From assembly GCF_031846265.1 (NCBI RefSeq), contig NZ_JAVRIA010000001.1, forward strand, positions 248,001-312,000: a stretch of DNA of 64,000 bases, written 5' to 3'. The notes beneath the pieces were generated by a model that worked only from the letters and a program-made list of their open reading frames with translations, was not told the DNA's origin and searched no databases. The position numbers and the translations under genes were made by a program. Shown here one piece after another: positions 32,238 to 41,754 of the stretch (position 1 is the first letter of the stretch; each line of letters begins with the position of its first letter). The DNA is from Microcosmobacter mediterraneus (lineage in GTDB: Bacteria; Bacteroidota; Bacteroidia; Flavobacteriales; Flavobacteriaceae).

Positions 32238-32799
32238 AAATATAAAACTTATTATTGCAGCTGGTATTATTGGCTATGCTATTTACCAGTTTACAGAAGG
32301 ATATATTGGTAATGGAATTATGTTCATTCTATTATCACTAATATTTATTTTCTTATACTTTAAGAACGAATTTATTCTTTTAGCTTTTTTGAGATTACGA
32401 AAACAAGATTTTGAAGGTGCTACAAAATGGTTAAATAAAATTAAGAATCCTTCAGCTGCTCTAGTTAAAAAACAAGAAGGCTATTACAATTACCTTCATG
32501 GTATTATGGTATCTCAAACTAATATGAATGACGCTGAAAAGTATTTTAAAAAGGCTATGGATTTAGGTTTGTCTATGGATCATGATTTAGCTATGGCTAA
32601 ATTAAATATGGCAGGTATTGCTTTTAGTAAGCGTAGACCACAAGAAGCTAAAAAGTTAATTTCTGAAGCTGAAAAATTAGATAAGCGAGGTATGCTTAGT
32701 GACCAAATAAAGATGATGAAACAGCAAATGAAAAAGGCATCAATACCTAAACAACATTATGGAGGTAATCGTCAAATGAGACGTAGTAAACAACGTTAA
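32227..32799 (+). CDS. Membrane protein with TPR-like region
   Basis: This 190-residue protein has two transmembrane helices near the N terminus (IKLIIAAGIIGYAIYQF and GIMFILLSLIFIFLYF), then a cytoplasmic helical region with TPR-like pairs: NDAEKYFKKAMDLGLSMD, DLAMAKLNMAGIAFSKRR, and PQEAKKLISEAEKLDKRG. The tail is basic (NRQMRRSKQR). TPR-like helices mediate protein contacts. It overlaps the upstream DUF6263-like gene by 11 bases and is followed by a strong terminator. Confidence 0.8.
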   Translation: MFNKNIKLIIAAGIIGYAIYQFTEGYIGNGIMFILLSLIFIFLYFKNEFILLAFLRLRKQDFEGATKWLNKIKNPSAALVKKQEGYYNYLHGIMVSQTNMNDAEKYFKKAMDLGLSMDHDLAMAKLNMAGIAFSKRRPQEAKKLISEAEKLDKRGMLSDQIKMMKQQMKKASIPKQHYGGNRQMRRSKQR

Positions 32800-32800
32800 T

Positions 32801-32835
32801 AAAAAAAAGGCTCACAATACTGTGAGCCTTTTTTT
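32801..32835. terminator. Bidirectional terminator hairpin
   Basis: AAAAAAAGGCTCACA-ATAC-TGTGAGCCTTTTTTT between the convergent TPR-like (plus) and yajC (minus) genes. Confidence 0.9.
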
Positions 32836-32851
32836 AAACTTATAAATGATA

Positions 32852-33139
32852 TTATTTTCCTTTATTAACTATGGGAGGAGCACTAAGCTTTTTGCTCATT
32901 TCCATAGAAATAGCAGAACGTTCAAATTTCATTTTCCCTGCCATTGTTTCGATTACACAGCTATTGTCTTTATCATTGAGATCTACAACTTTACCATGCA
33001 TTCCACTTTTAGTAATAACTCTATCACCACGTTTTAATTCGCTTGCAAATTTCTTTTCTTGCTTAGCGCGTTTCATTTGTGGTGCAATCATAAAAAAGTA
33101 CACCACAGCAAACATAGCTAGAATAGGTAAAAATTCCAT
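32852..33139 (-). CDS. yajC: Preprotein translocase subunit YajC
   Basis: This 95-residue protein has one N-terminal transmembrane helix (ILAMFAVVYFFMIAPQM) and the family segment RAKQEKKFASELKRGDRVIT followed by KSGMHGKVVDLND. YajC associates with SecDF at the inner membrane and modulates Sec and YidC activity. Length is typical. It follows the DUF1573 gene by 19 bases and ends the nusB-DUF1573-yajC set. Confidence 0.95.
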   Translation of the reverse strand: MEFLPILAMFAVVYFFMIAPQMKRAKQEKKFASELKRGDRVITKSGMHGKVVDLNDKDNSCVIETMAGKMKFERSAISMEMSKKLSAPPIVNKGK

Positions 33140-33158
33140 GTAATCTTATTTGTATAGA

Positions 33159-33701
33159 TTAGTGATTGTGTCCTGCGTGAGGATCAGCTTTAGTTGCTGT
33201 AGCAGGTGTAACCTTATTTACAGTAGCTGCACCAGCTTTCTTTGCAGGAGCGTTAGGATCTTTTTCTACAAAAGCTTTAATCTTAACTGCTTCCTTACCT
33301 TTTTCAGTATTTGTAGTCAACGTTACTGTTTTTGATACTTGGTTACCGTTACCTTTACCATTAAACTTTACGTTAAACTCTCCTGTTTCACCTGGAGCAA
33401 CTTCTTTGGTCCAGTTAGAAGGTACTGTACATCCACAAGTACTTTTTATGTTACTCACTACTAGCATAGATTTACCAGTATTAGTGTATTTAAAAACAGT
33501 TTCAACTGGAGTACCATTTTCGATAGTTCCGAAGTCGTGCTCTACTTTGTCAAATTCAATGCTAGGAAATTCACCAGCAGTTGCATCTCTTTGTGCAGCT
33601 TCAGCCACATTTTCAGATTTTACTTTAGCAGCTGCATCTTCTTTACAAGATGTGAAAGCTACCATACATAAAGCACTTAATCCTAAAATAACTTTTTTCA
33701 T
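33159..33701 (-). CDS. DUF1573 domain lipoprotein
   Basis: The start at 33701 gives 180 residues beginning MKKVILGLSALCMVAFTSC, a lipoprotein signal. A 13-residue longer frame would place its ATG almost on top of the predicted transcription start and is rejected. The DUF1573 domain is clear: FPSIEFDKVEHDFGTIENG, VFKYTNTGKSMLVVSNIK, STCGCTVPSNWTKE and PGETGEFNVKFNGKGN, an ASH/MSP-like beta sandwich. Ala/Lys-rich C terminus ends HAGHNH. Function unknown; it is commonly linked to nusB and yajC in Bacteroidota. Confidence 0.9.
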   Translation of the reverse strand: MKKVILGLSALCMVAFTSCKEDAAAKVKSENVAEAAQRDATAGEFPSIEFDKVEHDFGTIENGTPVETVFKYTNTGKSMLVVSNIKSTCGCTVPSNWTKEVAPGETGEFNVKFNGKGNGNQVSKTVTLTTNTEKGKEAVKIKAFVEKDPNAPAKKAGAATVNKVTPATATKADPHAGHNH

Positions 33702-33744
33702 GATTTTAATTTTTATGTTTATACGATTTGTTGCGTTCAATCTG

Positions 33745-33752
33745 CAAATCTA
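33745..33752 (-). promoter_or_regulatory. -7 promoter element for DUF1573 gene
   Basis: Minus-strand TAGATTTG (TAnnTTTG), 44 bases upstream of the chosen start codon at 33701. Its position makes the alternative ATG at 33740 unlikely. Confidence 0.5.
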
Positions 33753-33815
33753 GCATTTTTTTTGAGCTATAAAAATTTTATTTGCGTCTTAACGTTTGAT
33801 TTAACAAGGGATAGA

Positions 33816-34760
33816 CTACATTAAACCTCTTCCGATTTTGTTTAATTTACCTTCAGATTGGTATTCTTTTACTGTTTTATCGAGTACACCATTTATAAAA
33901 ATACTGCTCTTTGGTGTAGAGTATTCTTTGGCTATTTCAAGATATTCGTTTATGGTAACTTTGACAGGAATAGAGGGGAATTTTTGAAATTCGCACAAAG
34001 CCATACGTAGCATTACTGCATCCAAACTTGCTATACGATCAGAATCCCAATTGGTTGTCTTTTTTCCGATTTCGTCATCAAAAGTGCTTTTATTTAGAAG
34101 CGATTTTTGAAAAAGTTCAACAGCAAATTCTTTGTCCTCATTGTCTTTGTAGAGTTTTGGTAATAGGTGTTGTTCTTTTGAATTTGGCTTTAGCTTTCTC
34201 AGTATTTTTAGCAAATTTGTATTAACAATAGGCAGATCATCTATCCAAGTAATTTTCTTATCTTCAATATAATCGTATAACTTGTCGTTAGGTGCAATGA
34301 CCTCTTTGTACATGTCGATTACAAATTCTTTATCTTCTTTAAAAGACGAAACTTTTTTAGACATATAGTTGTTATATACGTCACTTTTCAGAATGGCTTT
34401 TAGTAAAATATCTACATACTCAAAATCTAAATCCCAAAAATTTAATTTTTTTGATGTAATAACATCATTTAAGGCTTTGTTTTCACTTAAAAGCTTTAAA
34501 ACTTCATTATTTACAAATTTTCTATTAGGATTCTTTTCTTCACTAGTAGCCAGAATTTTTTGTTGAGTTTTTTCAAGTCTGTCTTCTGCTTTTTTATGAA
34601 TTTCTATGAGAAGAGCTAAAAGGACTAGGTATAAATCATACATACCATCAAGACTTTTGAGGAGAAAGGTTTTATCTGCTTTAAAGTCATCACCTTCGTT
34701 GCGTTTAAAGGCATATAATGTTTGCATAACCTTAATTCGAATATGTCTTCTATTTAGCAT
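33816..34760 (-). CDS. nusB: Transcription antitermination protein NusB
   Basis: This 314-residue protein starts MLNRRHIRIKVMQTLYAFKR, the RNA-binding NusB opening, and its C-terminal half has the conserved helices: KSLLNKSTFDDEIGKKTTNW, RIASLDAVMLRMALCEFQ, PSIPVKVTINEYLEIAKEYS and SSIFINGVLDK. NusB acts with NusE/S10 in rRNA antitermination. It is more than twice as long as the 139-residue E. coli protein because of an insertion between helices, which is the usual Bacteroidota form. Confidence 0.93.
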   Translation of the reverse strand: MLNRRHIRIKVMQTLYAFKRNEGDDFKADKTFLLKSLDGMYDLYLVLLALLIEIHKKAEDRLEKTQQKILATSEEKNPNRKFVNNEVLKLLSENKALNDVITSKKLNFWDLDFEYVDILLKAILKSDVYNNYMSKKVSSFKEDKEFVIDMYKEVIAPNDKLYDYIEDKKITWIDDLPIVNTNLLKILRKLKPNSKEQHLLPKLYKDNEDKEFAVELFQKSLLNKSTFDDEIGKKTTNWDSDRIASLDAVMLRMALCEFQKFPSIPVKVTINEYLEIAKEYSTPKSSIFINGVLDKTVKEYQSEGKLNKIGRGLM

Positions 34761-34787
34761 GCTTAAGAACTTTACTTTAATATTTTA

Positions 34788-34814
34788 AAAAGCGATTGAT
34801 TACTCAATCGCTTG
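34788..34814 (-). terminator. Terminator after leucine dehydrogenase gene
   Basis: AAGCGATTGA-TTAC-TCAATCGCTT hairpin with a short T run on the minus strand, 43 bases after the stop at 34857. Confidence 0.75.
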
Positions 34815-34856
34815 CAAAAATACTATTAAAGATGAAACTATGACATCTATTTTAAA

Positions 34857-35960
34857 TTATTTAGAATTCTCAATTTTACGTTCCTCAATGCGTTCTAAAG
34901 CAATTGCTAATGCTGCATCGTTAGAGGTTATATTGTATTGTTTTGAACGTTCTAGTATTTCTAAACACGTGTTATAAATATTTTCTGTTTTACGCATTAT
35001 TTCTTGTTTACCATAGTTTTCTAACTCAGCGTATACATTAATGATTCCGCCAGCATTAATTAAAAAATCTGGAGCATATACAATGCCACGTTCTTGTAAT
35101 AATTTGCCATGTTTATTTTCTGAGGCTAATTGATTATTAGCTGCACCTGCAATAATTTCTGCTTTTATTTTGTATATGGTATCATCATTTATGGTAGCTC
35201 CAAGAGCGCAAGGAGCATAAATATCCATGTCTTCACTATAAATATCACTACCTCTATAGATGGACACATCGTATTTTTTACTCACAAGGTCTAAACGCTC
35301 CTCATTAATATCTGAAATAACAACATGAGCACCTTCACAGGATAAATGTTCAACTAAAGCTTCACCTACATGACCAATTCCTTGAACCACTACTTTTTTA
35401 CCTTCTAAAACATCTGTACCATACTTAAATTTTGCAGCAGCTTTCATTCCCATAAAAACACCATAGGCTGTTATTGGAGAAGGATTACCAGCACCACCTT
35501 TACTTTCTGATATACCAGTAACATATGGTGTGACTTCTCTTACTAAATCCATATCAGATGTTTCCATACCAACATCCTCAGCGGTAATATATTTTCCGCT
35601 TAAGGAATTTACAAACTCACCAAAACGTTTCATTAGTTCTGGTGTTTTCATGGTTTTAGAGTCACCAATAATTACGGCTTTACCACCACCTAAATTTAAT
35701 CCAGTTATGGCAGATTTAAAGGTCATACCACGAGATAGTCTTAGTACATCATTAAGGGCTTCCCATTCACTGTTGTAGCTCCACATTCTTGTACCACCTA
35801 AAGCTGGTCCTAAAACTGTATTATGGATTCCTATTATTGCTTTTAAACCAGTATCTTTGTCATTGCAAAACACAATTTGTTCATGGTTATCAAACGAGTT
35901 TTGCCCAAAAACTGGGTCTATTTTTGTAAGCTCTTTAGAGCTGATAGTATCTATTGTCAT
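34857..35960 (-). CDS. Leucine dehydrogenase (Glu/Leu/Phe/Val dehydrogenase family)
   Basis: This 367-residue enzyme oxidatively deaminates branched-chain amino acids with NAD. Visible markers are LGPALGGTRMW, SRGMTFKSAITGLNLGGGKAV (with the substrate-binding and catalytic Lys residues), TAEDVGMETSDMD, and the Rossmann motif VVVQGIGHVGEAL followed by ISDINEERL. APCALGATINDDT and GAANNQLA are family blocks. Length fits leucine dehydrogenase (about 365) rather than the 450-residue glutamate enzyme. Monocistronic, with its own terminator. Confidence 0.9.
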   Translation of the reverse strand: MTIDTISSKELTKIDPVFGQNSFDNHEQIVFCNDKDTGLKAIIGIHNTVLGPALGGTRMWSYNSEWEALNDVLRLSRGMTFKSAITGLNLGGGKAVIIGDSKTMKTPELMKRFGEFVNSLSGKYITAEDVGMETSDMDLVREVTPYVTGISESKGGAGNPSPITAYGVFMGMKAAAKFKYGTDVLEGKKVVVQGIGHVGEALVEHLSCEGAHVVISDINEERLDLVSKKYDVSIYRGSDIYSEDMDIYAPCALGATINDDTIYKIKAEIIAGAANNQLASENKHGKLLQERGIVYAPDFLINAGGIINVYAELENYGKQEIMRKTENIYNTCLEILERSKQYNITSNDAALAIALERIEERKIENSK

Positions 35961-36096
35961 TAAAATTCTAATTACTTAAGTTTTTACATAATGCGTAAAA
36001 ACAGCATGTAAAAATAATTGATAATTAGATTTTTTTCAAAAATAAGTGCTTAAAAATGAGATTTTGATAATAAACCCAGCTTTAAAGGCCTTCTAA

Positions 36097-37854
36097 ATGA
36101 AAGAACTAAAACGCTTAAATAAATACTTTAAAAAGTATAAATACAGATTACTACTAGGTGTCACAATTACCATTTTAGCAAAGGTATTTGCTTTATTTAC
36201 ACCTAAGCTTATAGGTAATTCCATTAATGTTGTAGCAAAAAAGCTAGAAGAAGGCGATTTATACACGACTTTTAAAGCAGATCTAGGACTAAATATTTTA
36301 TACCTAATTGGAGCTGCTATGGTTGCGGGATTTTTTACATTTTTAATGAGGCAAACCATTATTAATGTATCTAGATATGTGGAGTATGATCTTAAAAATG
36401 AAATCTATCAGCAGTATCAACGGTTAAGCCTTAACTTTTACAAGTCTAACAGAACTGGTGATCTTATGAGTAGAATTACCGAAGATGTTTCCAAAGTTCG
36501 TATGTATTTTGGTCCTGCTATAATGTATAGTTTAAATATGATTACGCTATTTGTAGTTGCTTTAATTTACATGCTTAATAAAGCACCATTACTTACATTA
36601 TATACCATTTTGCCACTTCCTATTTTATCAATTTCAATTTATTTCCTTAGTAAAGCTATTCATAAAAGGAGTACACTTGTACAGGAAAATTTATCTAAAT
36701 TATCTGCTTACACTCAAGAGGCTTTTAGTGGAATTTCTGTTATTAAGGCGTACACTTTAGAGCCAAGAATAAATGAATCTTTTAATGCTATTTCTGTTGA
36801 CCAAAGACAGAAATATATTAACCTGACTAAAATTCAGGCTTTCTTTTTTCCTTTGATGATTTTACTCATTGGAGTTAGTAATTTATTAGTAATATACATA
36901 GGAGGTACACAATATATTAATGGTGAAATTACTGAGATTGGTACTATTGCAGAATTTATTATTTACGTAAATATGCTTACTTGGCCAGTAGCAGCTATAG
37001 GTTGGGTTACATCTCTAGTACAAGAGGCTGAGGCTTCTCAAAAACGAATTAACTCGTTCTTAGAATTAGAACCAGAAATTCAAAATACGGTTGATGAAAC
37101 AACTCAAATTCATGGAACGATAGCATTTAATAATGTAACATTCACCTATCCAGACACTAATATAACAGCATTAAATAAACTGAGTTTCAATATTAAGCTT
37201 GGAGAAACGCTTGCAATCTTAGGTAAAACAGGATCAGGAAAGTCTACAATTTTAGATTTAATTGGTAGACTTTATGATGCAGATTCTGGTACGATTTTAA
37301 TTGATGATAAACCTATTGATAAACTAAATCTTTTTAATTTAAGAGATAGCATTGGTTATGTACCTCAGGATGCCTTTTTATTTTCTGATACTATAAAAAA
37401 TAATATTAGATTTGGTAAAGAAGATGCTAGTGATGAACAGGTCATTGAAGCAGCTAAAAATGCTTATGTACATGAAAATATTGTTGGTTTTAGTAAAGAT
37501 TATGATACCATACTTGGTGAACGAGGCTTAACGCTTTCTGGAGGACAGAAGCAACGTATATCTATTGCTAGAGCTATAATTAAATCGCCTCAAATATTAT
37601 TATTTGATGATTGTTTATCTGCAGTTGATACAGAAACAGAAGAGCAAATACTTAAAAATTTAGATAAAGTTTCTAAAAGTAAAACTACTATTATTGTGAG
37701 TCATAGAATCTCTTCTGCGAAAAATGCCGATCAAATAATTGTACTCGAAGATGGAAAAATTATCCAAGAAGGAAATCATGTAAGTCTCATTAATACAGAG
37801 GGTTACTACAAGGATTTATACCTCAAACAGCTTAGTGAAAAAGAAATATCATAA
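36097..37854 (+). CDS. ABC exporter (MsbA/MdlA-like half transporter)
   Basis: This 585-residue protein has six transmembrane helices (residues about 15-310) and a nucleotide-binding domain with Walker A LGKTGSGKST, Q-loop YVPQDAFLF, signature LSGGQKQR, Walker B ILLFDDCLSAVDTE and switch VSHRIS. The residue after the Walker B Asp is Asp instead of the usual catalytic Glu. Such degenerate sites occur in one member of heterodimeric exporters, so a partner half-transporter is expected, but none is in the window. Substrate could be lipid, peptide or drug. Confidence 0.9.
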   Translation: MKELKRLNKYFKKYKYRLLLGVTITILAKVFALFTPKLIGNSINVVAKKLEEGDLYTTFKADLGLNILYLIGAAMVAGFFTFLMRQTIINVSRYVEYDLKNEIYQQYQRLSLNFYKSNRTGDLMSRITEDVSKVRMYFGPAIMYSLNMITLFVVALIYMLNKAPLLTLYTILPLPILSISIYFLSKAIHKRSTLVQENLSKLSAYTQEAFSGISVIKAYTLEPRINESFNAISVDQRQKYINLTKIQAFFFPLMILLIGVSNLLVIYIGGTQYINGEITEIGTIAEFIIYVNMLTWPVAAIGWVTSLVQEAEASQKRINSFLELEPEIQNTVDETTQIHGTIAFNNVTFTYPDTNITALNKLSFNIKLGETLAILGKTGSGKSTILDLIGRLYDADSGTILIDDKPIDKLNLFNLRDSIGYVPQDAFLFSDTIKNNIRFGKEDASDEQVIEAAKNAYVHENIVGFSKDYDTILGERGLTLSGGQKQRISIARAIIKSPQILLFDDCLSAVDTETEEQILKNLDKVSKSKTTIIVSHRISSAKNADQIIVLEDGKIIQEGNHVSLINTEGYYKDLYLKQLSEKEIS

Positions 37855-37915
37855 AATGTTGGTTACTTTCCTTTTTTTTTAGATTTTTGGTGAAGTAAAA
37901 AAACAAAAAAGATAA

Positions 37916-38308
37916 ATGAGCGATAACGGCATGATGGAAAAAGAAGAAATATTTTCAAAAGTATTAAGAGCAGGAAGACGTACCTATTTTTTTGATGTAA
38001 GAGCAACAAAAGCTGGTGATTATTACTTAACAATAACTGAAAGTAAAAAGTTTACAAATGATGATGGTTCTTTTCACTACAAAAAGCACAAAATTTATTT
38101 GTACAAAGAAGATTTTAATGAGTTCAGGTCTATTTTAGGAGAAATGACTGATTATATCTTTAATGAAAAAGGCGATGAAGTTATTAGTGAACGTCATCAA
38201 AAAGACTTTAAAAAAGAAGAGTATAACTCTAATGAGGAGGCTACTTCAGAACCTACCTCTGATGCTTCAGCAGAAAGTTTTACAGATGTCAATTTTGAAG
38301 ATATTTAA
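37916..38308 (+). CDS. PUR family DNA/RNA-binding protein (DUF3276)
   Basis: This 130-residue protein contains one PUR repeat: EEIFSKVLRAGRRTYFFDV, KAGDYYLTITESKKF and FHYKKHKIYLYKEDFNEF. Bacteroidota PUR proteins dimerise to form a Whirly-like fold that binds single-stranded nucleic acid. A disordered acidic tail rich in Ser, Thr and Glu (residues about 98-130) follows. It is followed by a strong terminator. Confidence 0.93.
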   Translation: MSDNGMMEKEEIFSKVLRAGRRTYFFDVRATKAGDYYLTITESKKFTNDDGSFHYKKHKIYLYKEDFNEFRSILGEMTDYIFNEKGDEVISERHQKDFKKEEYNSNEEATSEPTSDASAESFTDVNFEDI

Positions 38309-38331
38309 AATCTAAATTGTTAAATTATACA

Positions 38332-38362
38332 GAAACCGTTACCATTCGTAACGGTTTTTTTA
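38332..38362 (+). terminator. Terminator after the PUR gene
   Basis: AAACCGTTAC-CATTC-GTAACGGTTT followed by a T-rich run. Confidence 0.88.
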
Positions 38363-38387
38363 TTTTTAAGAACTAACGAATTCAACT

Positions 38388-40889
38388 ATGAGATTTTTAT
38401 ACGCTTTTTTATGTTTATGTATTACCAGTTTTTCTTTCGCTCAAGATAACCTAAAGTATTACTTGCCAGCTAACATCAGCTACAATTCATCTATACCAAA
38501 ACCTGAGTCAGTTATTAGACACCAAGTAGGAGAGTGGCATATAACACATGATAAGCTAGTGCAATATATGTATGCTATTGCCAATGCATCAGATCGAGTT
38601 ACTATCCAAGATAGAGGTGAAACTTTTGAAGGAAAACCACTTGTATTACTTACGATTACATCAAAAGACAATCATAACCGTTTAGATGTAATAAAAGCAA
38701 ATCATAGTAAAAATACCAATTCAGATAATTTTAAGTCAGATCAACCCATCGTGGTTTATCAAGGATTCTCTATTCATGGTAACGAAGCAAGTGGATCTAA
38801 TGCAACGTTGGTTTTAGCATATCACTTAGCAGCTGCACAAGGTAATGAAATTGACGCTTTATTAAAGAATACAGTTATTTTATTAGATCCTAGTTTTAAT
38901 CCTGATGGATTGCAGCGTTTTGCGTATTGGGCCAATACAAATCGCAGTATTAATTTAAATCCAGATCCAAACGATCGTGAGTACAGTGAAGTTTGGCCAG
39001 GAGGAAGAACTAATCACTACTGGTTTGATATGAATAGAGATTGGTTACCAGTACAATTACCAGAATCTAGGGTACGTATTAAAACGTTTCATGAATGGAA
39101 ACCAAATATTTTAACAGATCATCATGAGATGGGAACCAATGCAACGTTCTTCTTTCAGCCTGGTATACCATCAAGAACACATCCATTAACACCACAATTA
39201 AATCAGAGGTTAACAGCAGATATTGGAAAGTACCATGCTAAAGCATTAGATAAAATAGGCTCGCTCTATTATACAGAAGAGAGTTTTGACGATTTTTATT
39301 ATGGCAAGGGTTCTACGTTTCCAGATATTAATGGAGGTATCGGCATTTTATTTGAACAAGCAAGTTCTCGAGGTCATATCCAAGAGAGTAGTAATGGTAT
39401 TCTTACGTTTCCATTTACGATTCGTAATCAGTTTATAGCAGCTCTTTCTACACTAGAAGCAGCTCAAGGTATGCGAGAGGAGATTTTGCGTTATCAGCAT
39501 GATTTTTACAAGAAAGCTAGGCAAGAAGCTTCTGCGGAACAACAAAATGCCATTGTATTTGGAGACCCAAAAGATGCAGCTAGAACCTATCATTTAGCCG
39601 AGATATTAGATAGACATGGCATAACGTTTCATGAGCTAAAATCAGATATTTCTATTAAGGGTAAAGACTATAAAAAAGGTTATAGTTATGTGGTGCCTAA
39701 GAATCAGAGAAATACACGACTAATTAATGCTATGTTTGAGAAACGTACCAAGTTTCAAGATAGTTTATTTTATGATGTCTCTGCTTGGACCTTTCCTTTA
39801 GCTTTTAATTTAAATTATGACGAAACAATTTCAACATCTATTGCAGGTGATAAAGTAGAAGATTTAAAAAAGAAAACAGGTTCTGTGCTTAGTAAAAGTA
39901 GCTACGCTTATCTTATGGAATGGCACGAGTATTATTCACCAAAAGCCTTAAACACTATTTTAGAGAAAGGACTACGAGCTAAAGTAGCCATGAAACCTTT
40001 TAATGTAGATGGAAGAGATTACGATTATGGCACTATTTTAATTCCTATTCAAAATCAGAAATTAGATAAAGACCAACTCTATGACTTTTTAACCACTGTT
40101 GCCACTGGTAGCGCTATCAATATTTATGGTGTTACTACAGGTTTAACACAAGGTATAGATTTAGGAAGCAATCAGTTTAGAGCTCTGTCTACACCAAAAG
40201 TTGGGTTATTAGTTGGTAATGGCGTACGTAGTTATGATGCTGGTGAAATTTGGCATTTATTTGACACACGCTATAACATGAAACTCTCAAAACTTGATGT
40301 AGGTAGAATAAATAGAATGGATTTAAGTCGTTATAATGTTATTATTGCACCATCGTCTGGAGGTTTTAATGGAGGCGTTGTTAAAGCTTTAAAATCTTGG
40401 ACTGAGAAAGGTGGAACCTTAGTAGGTTTTAGGAGTACTATTAATTGGTTAAAAGCCAAGAAATTTATCAATCTAGAATTAAAAACTAGTGATAGAGTAG
40501 CAAAAGATATAACCTACGAGCAACGTGGAAATTATTCTGGAGCGCAAGTTATTGGAGGTGCTATTTTTGAAGTTGAACAAGATCGTTCTCATCCTATAAA
40601 CTTTGGTTATACTAACAGTAAAATTCCTATGTTTAGAAACAATACCATGTTTATGAAAGCTGATAAGCAAAGTTATAATAACCCATTACGTTACAGTAAA
40701 AACCCATTATTAAGTGGTTATATTTCTAAACCAAATTTAGATAGTTTAGCAGAAACAGTGCCTTACAAATCAAAGCGATTAAAAGGAGGGAAAGTTGTTG
40801 TGTTTACAGACAACACTAACTTTAGAGCGTTTTGGTATGGTACTAATAAACTACTTATGAACGCCATATTTTTTAGAAATCAGCTTTAA
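38388..40889 (+). CDS. M14 family zinc carboxypeptidase-like protein
   Basis: This 833-residue secreted protein has a signal peptide (FLYAFLCLCITSFSFAQ) and an M14 peptidase domain at about residues 40-360. The zinc site HGNEASG supplies His and Glu, LDPSFNPDGLQRFAYW and YWFDMNRDWLP follow, LTDHHEMGTNATFFF includes the third His region, and GILFEQASSRGH carries the catalytic Glu. The remaining 450 residues form a class I glutamine-amidotransferase-like region (VGLLVGNGVRSYDAGEIWHL). Likely role: degradation of extracellular peptides in the periplasm. Confidence 0.9.
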   Translation: MRFLYAFLCLCITSFSFAQDNLKYYLPANISYNSSIPKPESVIRHQVGEWHITHDKLVQYMYAIANASDRVTIQDRGETFEGKPLVLLTITSKDNHNRLDVIKANHSKNTNSDNFKSDQPIVVYQGFSIHGNEASGSNATLVLAYHLAAAQGNEIDALLKNTVILLDPSFNPDGLQRFAYWANTNRSINLNPDPNDREYSEVWPGGRTNHYWFDMNRDWLPVQLPESRVRIKTFHEWKPNILTDHHEMGTNATFFFQPGIPSRTHPLTPQLNQRLTADIGKYHAKALDKIGSLYYTEESFDDFYYGKGSTFPDINGGIGILFEQASSRGHIQESSNGILTFPFTIRNQFIAALSTLEAAQGMREEILRYQHDFYKKARQEASAEQQNAIVFGDPKDAARTYHLAEILDRHGITFHELKSDISIKGKDYKKGYSYVVPKNQRNTRLINAMFEKRTKFQDSLFYDVSAWTFPLAFNLNYDETISTSIAGDKVEDLKKKTGSVLSKSSYAYLMEWHEYYSPKALNTILEKGLRAKVAMKPFNVDGRDYDYGTILIPIQNQKLDKDQLYDFLTTVATGSAINIYGVTTGLTQGIDLGSNQFRALSTPKVGLLVGNGVRSYDAGEIWHLFDTRYNMKLSKLDVGRINRMDLSRYNVIIAPSSGGFNGGVVKALKSWTEKGGTLVGFRSTINWLKAKKFINLELKTSDRVAKDITYEQRGNYSGAQVIGGAIFEVEQDRSHPINFGYTNSKIPMFRNNTMFMKADKQSYNNPLRYSKNPLLSGYISKPNLDSLAETVPYKSKRLKGGKVVVFTDNTNFRAFWYGTNKLLMNAIFFRNQL

Positions 40890-40892
40890 AGA

Positions 40893-41750
40893 ATGGTAAA
40901 GACCTCTCTTAGATTATGTTTTCTTTTCTTAGTTATAGTAATAATGCTATGCTCTTGTAAAGACGATAAAACATCTAGAACCCAAGCCTCTCAATATATT
41001 ATAGATTCTATTTACAGCAAGTATTTATCGGAATATAGAAAGCATGATATCTATTTGCCTCAAGATTTTAATGAGGATCTCAATTATCCTATTATTTATG
41101 GTACTGATGGCAGTTCAAATGTGTCAGATCTTAAGTCAATATTAGATTCTTTAATAGGTAATGCTATAATTAAACCTGTAATTTTTGTAGCAAGCCACTC
41201 TAATGGAAAGGTTGCGGATAGCACTACTGCTAAGCGTGGCGATGGTACGTCATTAAGTTTAGCCTATCGCTATTTTGAGTATACAAATCAGTATTATGCA
41301 CAGGATAGCAGTTATGTGCATTTGAAGCATCGTTTTGCTAATCATATGGACTATTTCTCTGAAGAATTTATCCCTCAGTTTGAAACCAAATATAAACAAG
41401 AAGCAACAAATAACAGTCGCTTTTTTTATGGCGTTTCTAATGGAGCAGGCTTTGGAATGAGTTTACTCAATACACATCCTAATCGTATTGGTACGTATTT
41501 ATGTTTTTCAATATTTGGAGGAGATATTCAAACCAATACTTGGAATAGTAACACCAGTTATCCTAATTTATATATACGATATGGAAGTGAAGAACCTTTC
41601 TTTTTAAAAGATAATGCTGAGTTTTTACAAACTAAGTATCAAGAATTAAATCGTTTTATAGATGTCAAGACTTTTAATGGAGGACATAGCGATAAATTTT
41701 GGAAACAAGAGTTTATTAATATTCTAAGTGAAGTCTTAAAAAAAGAGTGA
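40893..41750 (+). CDS. Esterase-like alpha/beta hydrolase lipoprotein
   Basis: This 285-residue protein starts with a lipoprotein signal (FLFLVIVIMLCSC). It has the enterochelin-esterase-like D-family fold: HDIYLPQDFNEDLNYPIIYG, SHSNGKVADST, the nucleophile elbow GVSNGAG (Ser) and, at the C terminus, NGGHSDKFWKQ with the catalytic His. The acid residue is probably the Glu in RYGSEEPF. It starts three bases after the M14 peptidase gene and is co-transcribed with it. Substrate unknown. Confidence 0.85.
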   Translation: MVKTSLRLCFLFLVIVIMLCSCKDDKTSRTQASQYIIDSIYSKYLSEYRKHDIYLPQDFNEDLNYPIIYGTDGSSNVSDLKSILDSLIGNAIIKPVIFVASHSNGKVADSTTAKRGDGTSLSLAYRYFEYTNQYYAQDSSYVHLKHRFANHMDYFSEEFIPQFETKYKQEATNNSRFFYGVSNGAGFGMSLLNTHPNRIGTYLCFSIFGGDIQTNTWNSNTSYPNLYIRYGSEEPFFLKDNAEFLQTKYQELNRFIDVKTFNGGHSDKFWKQEFINILSEVLKKE

Positions 41751-41754
41751 TCTC

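Noticed and set aside
33702..33740. 13-codon extension of the DUF1573 gene
   Set aside because: The signal peptide begins at the internal MKK, and a TAnnTTTG element at 33745-33752 would leave no leader for the longer form.
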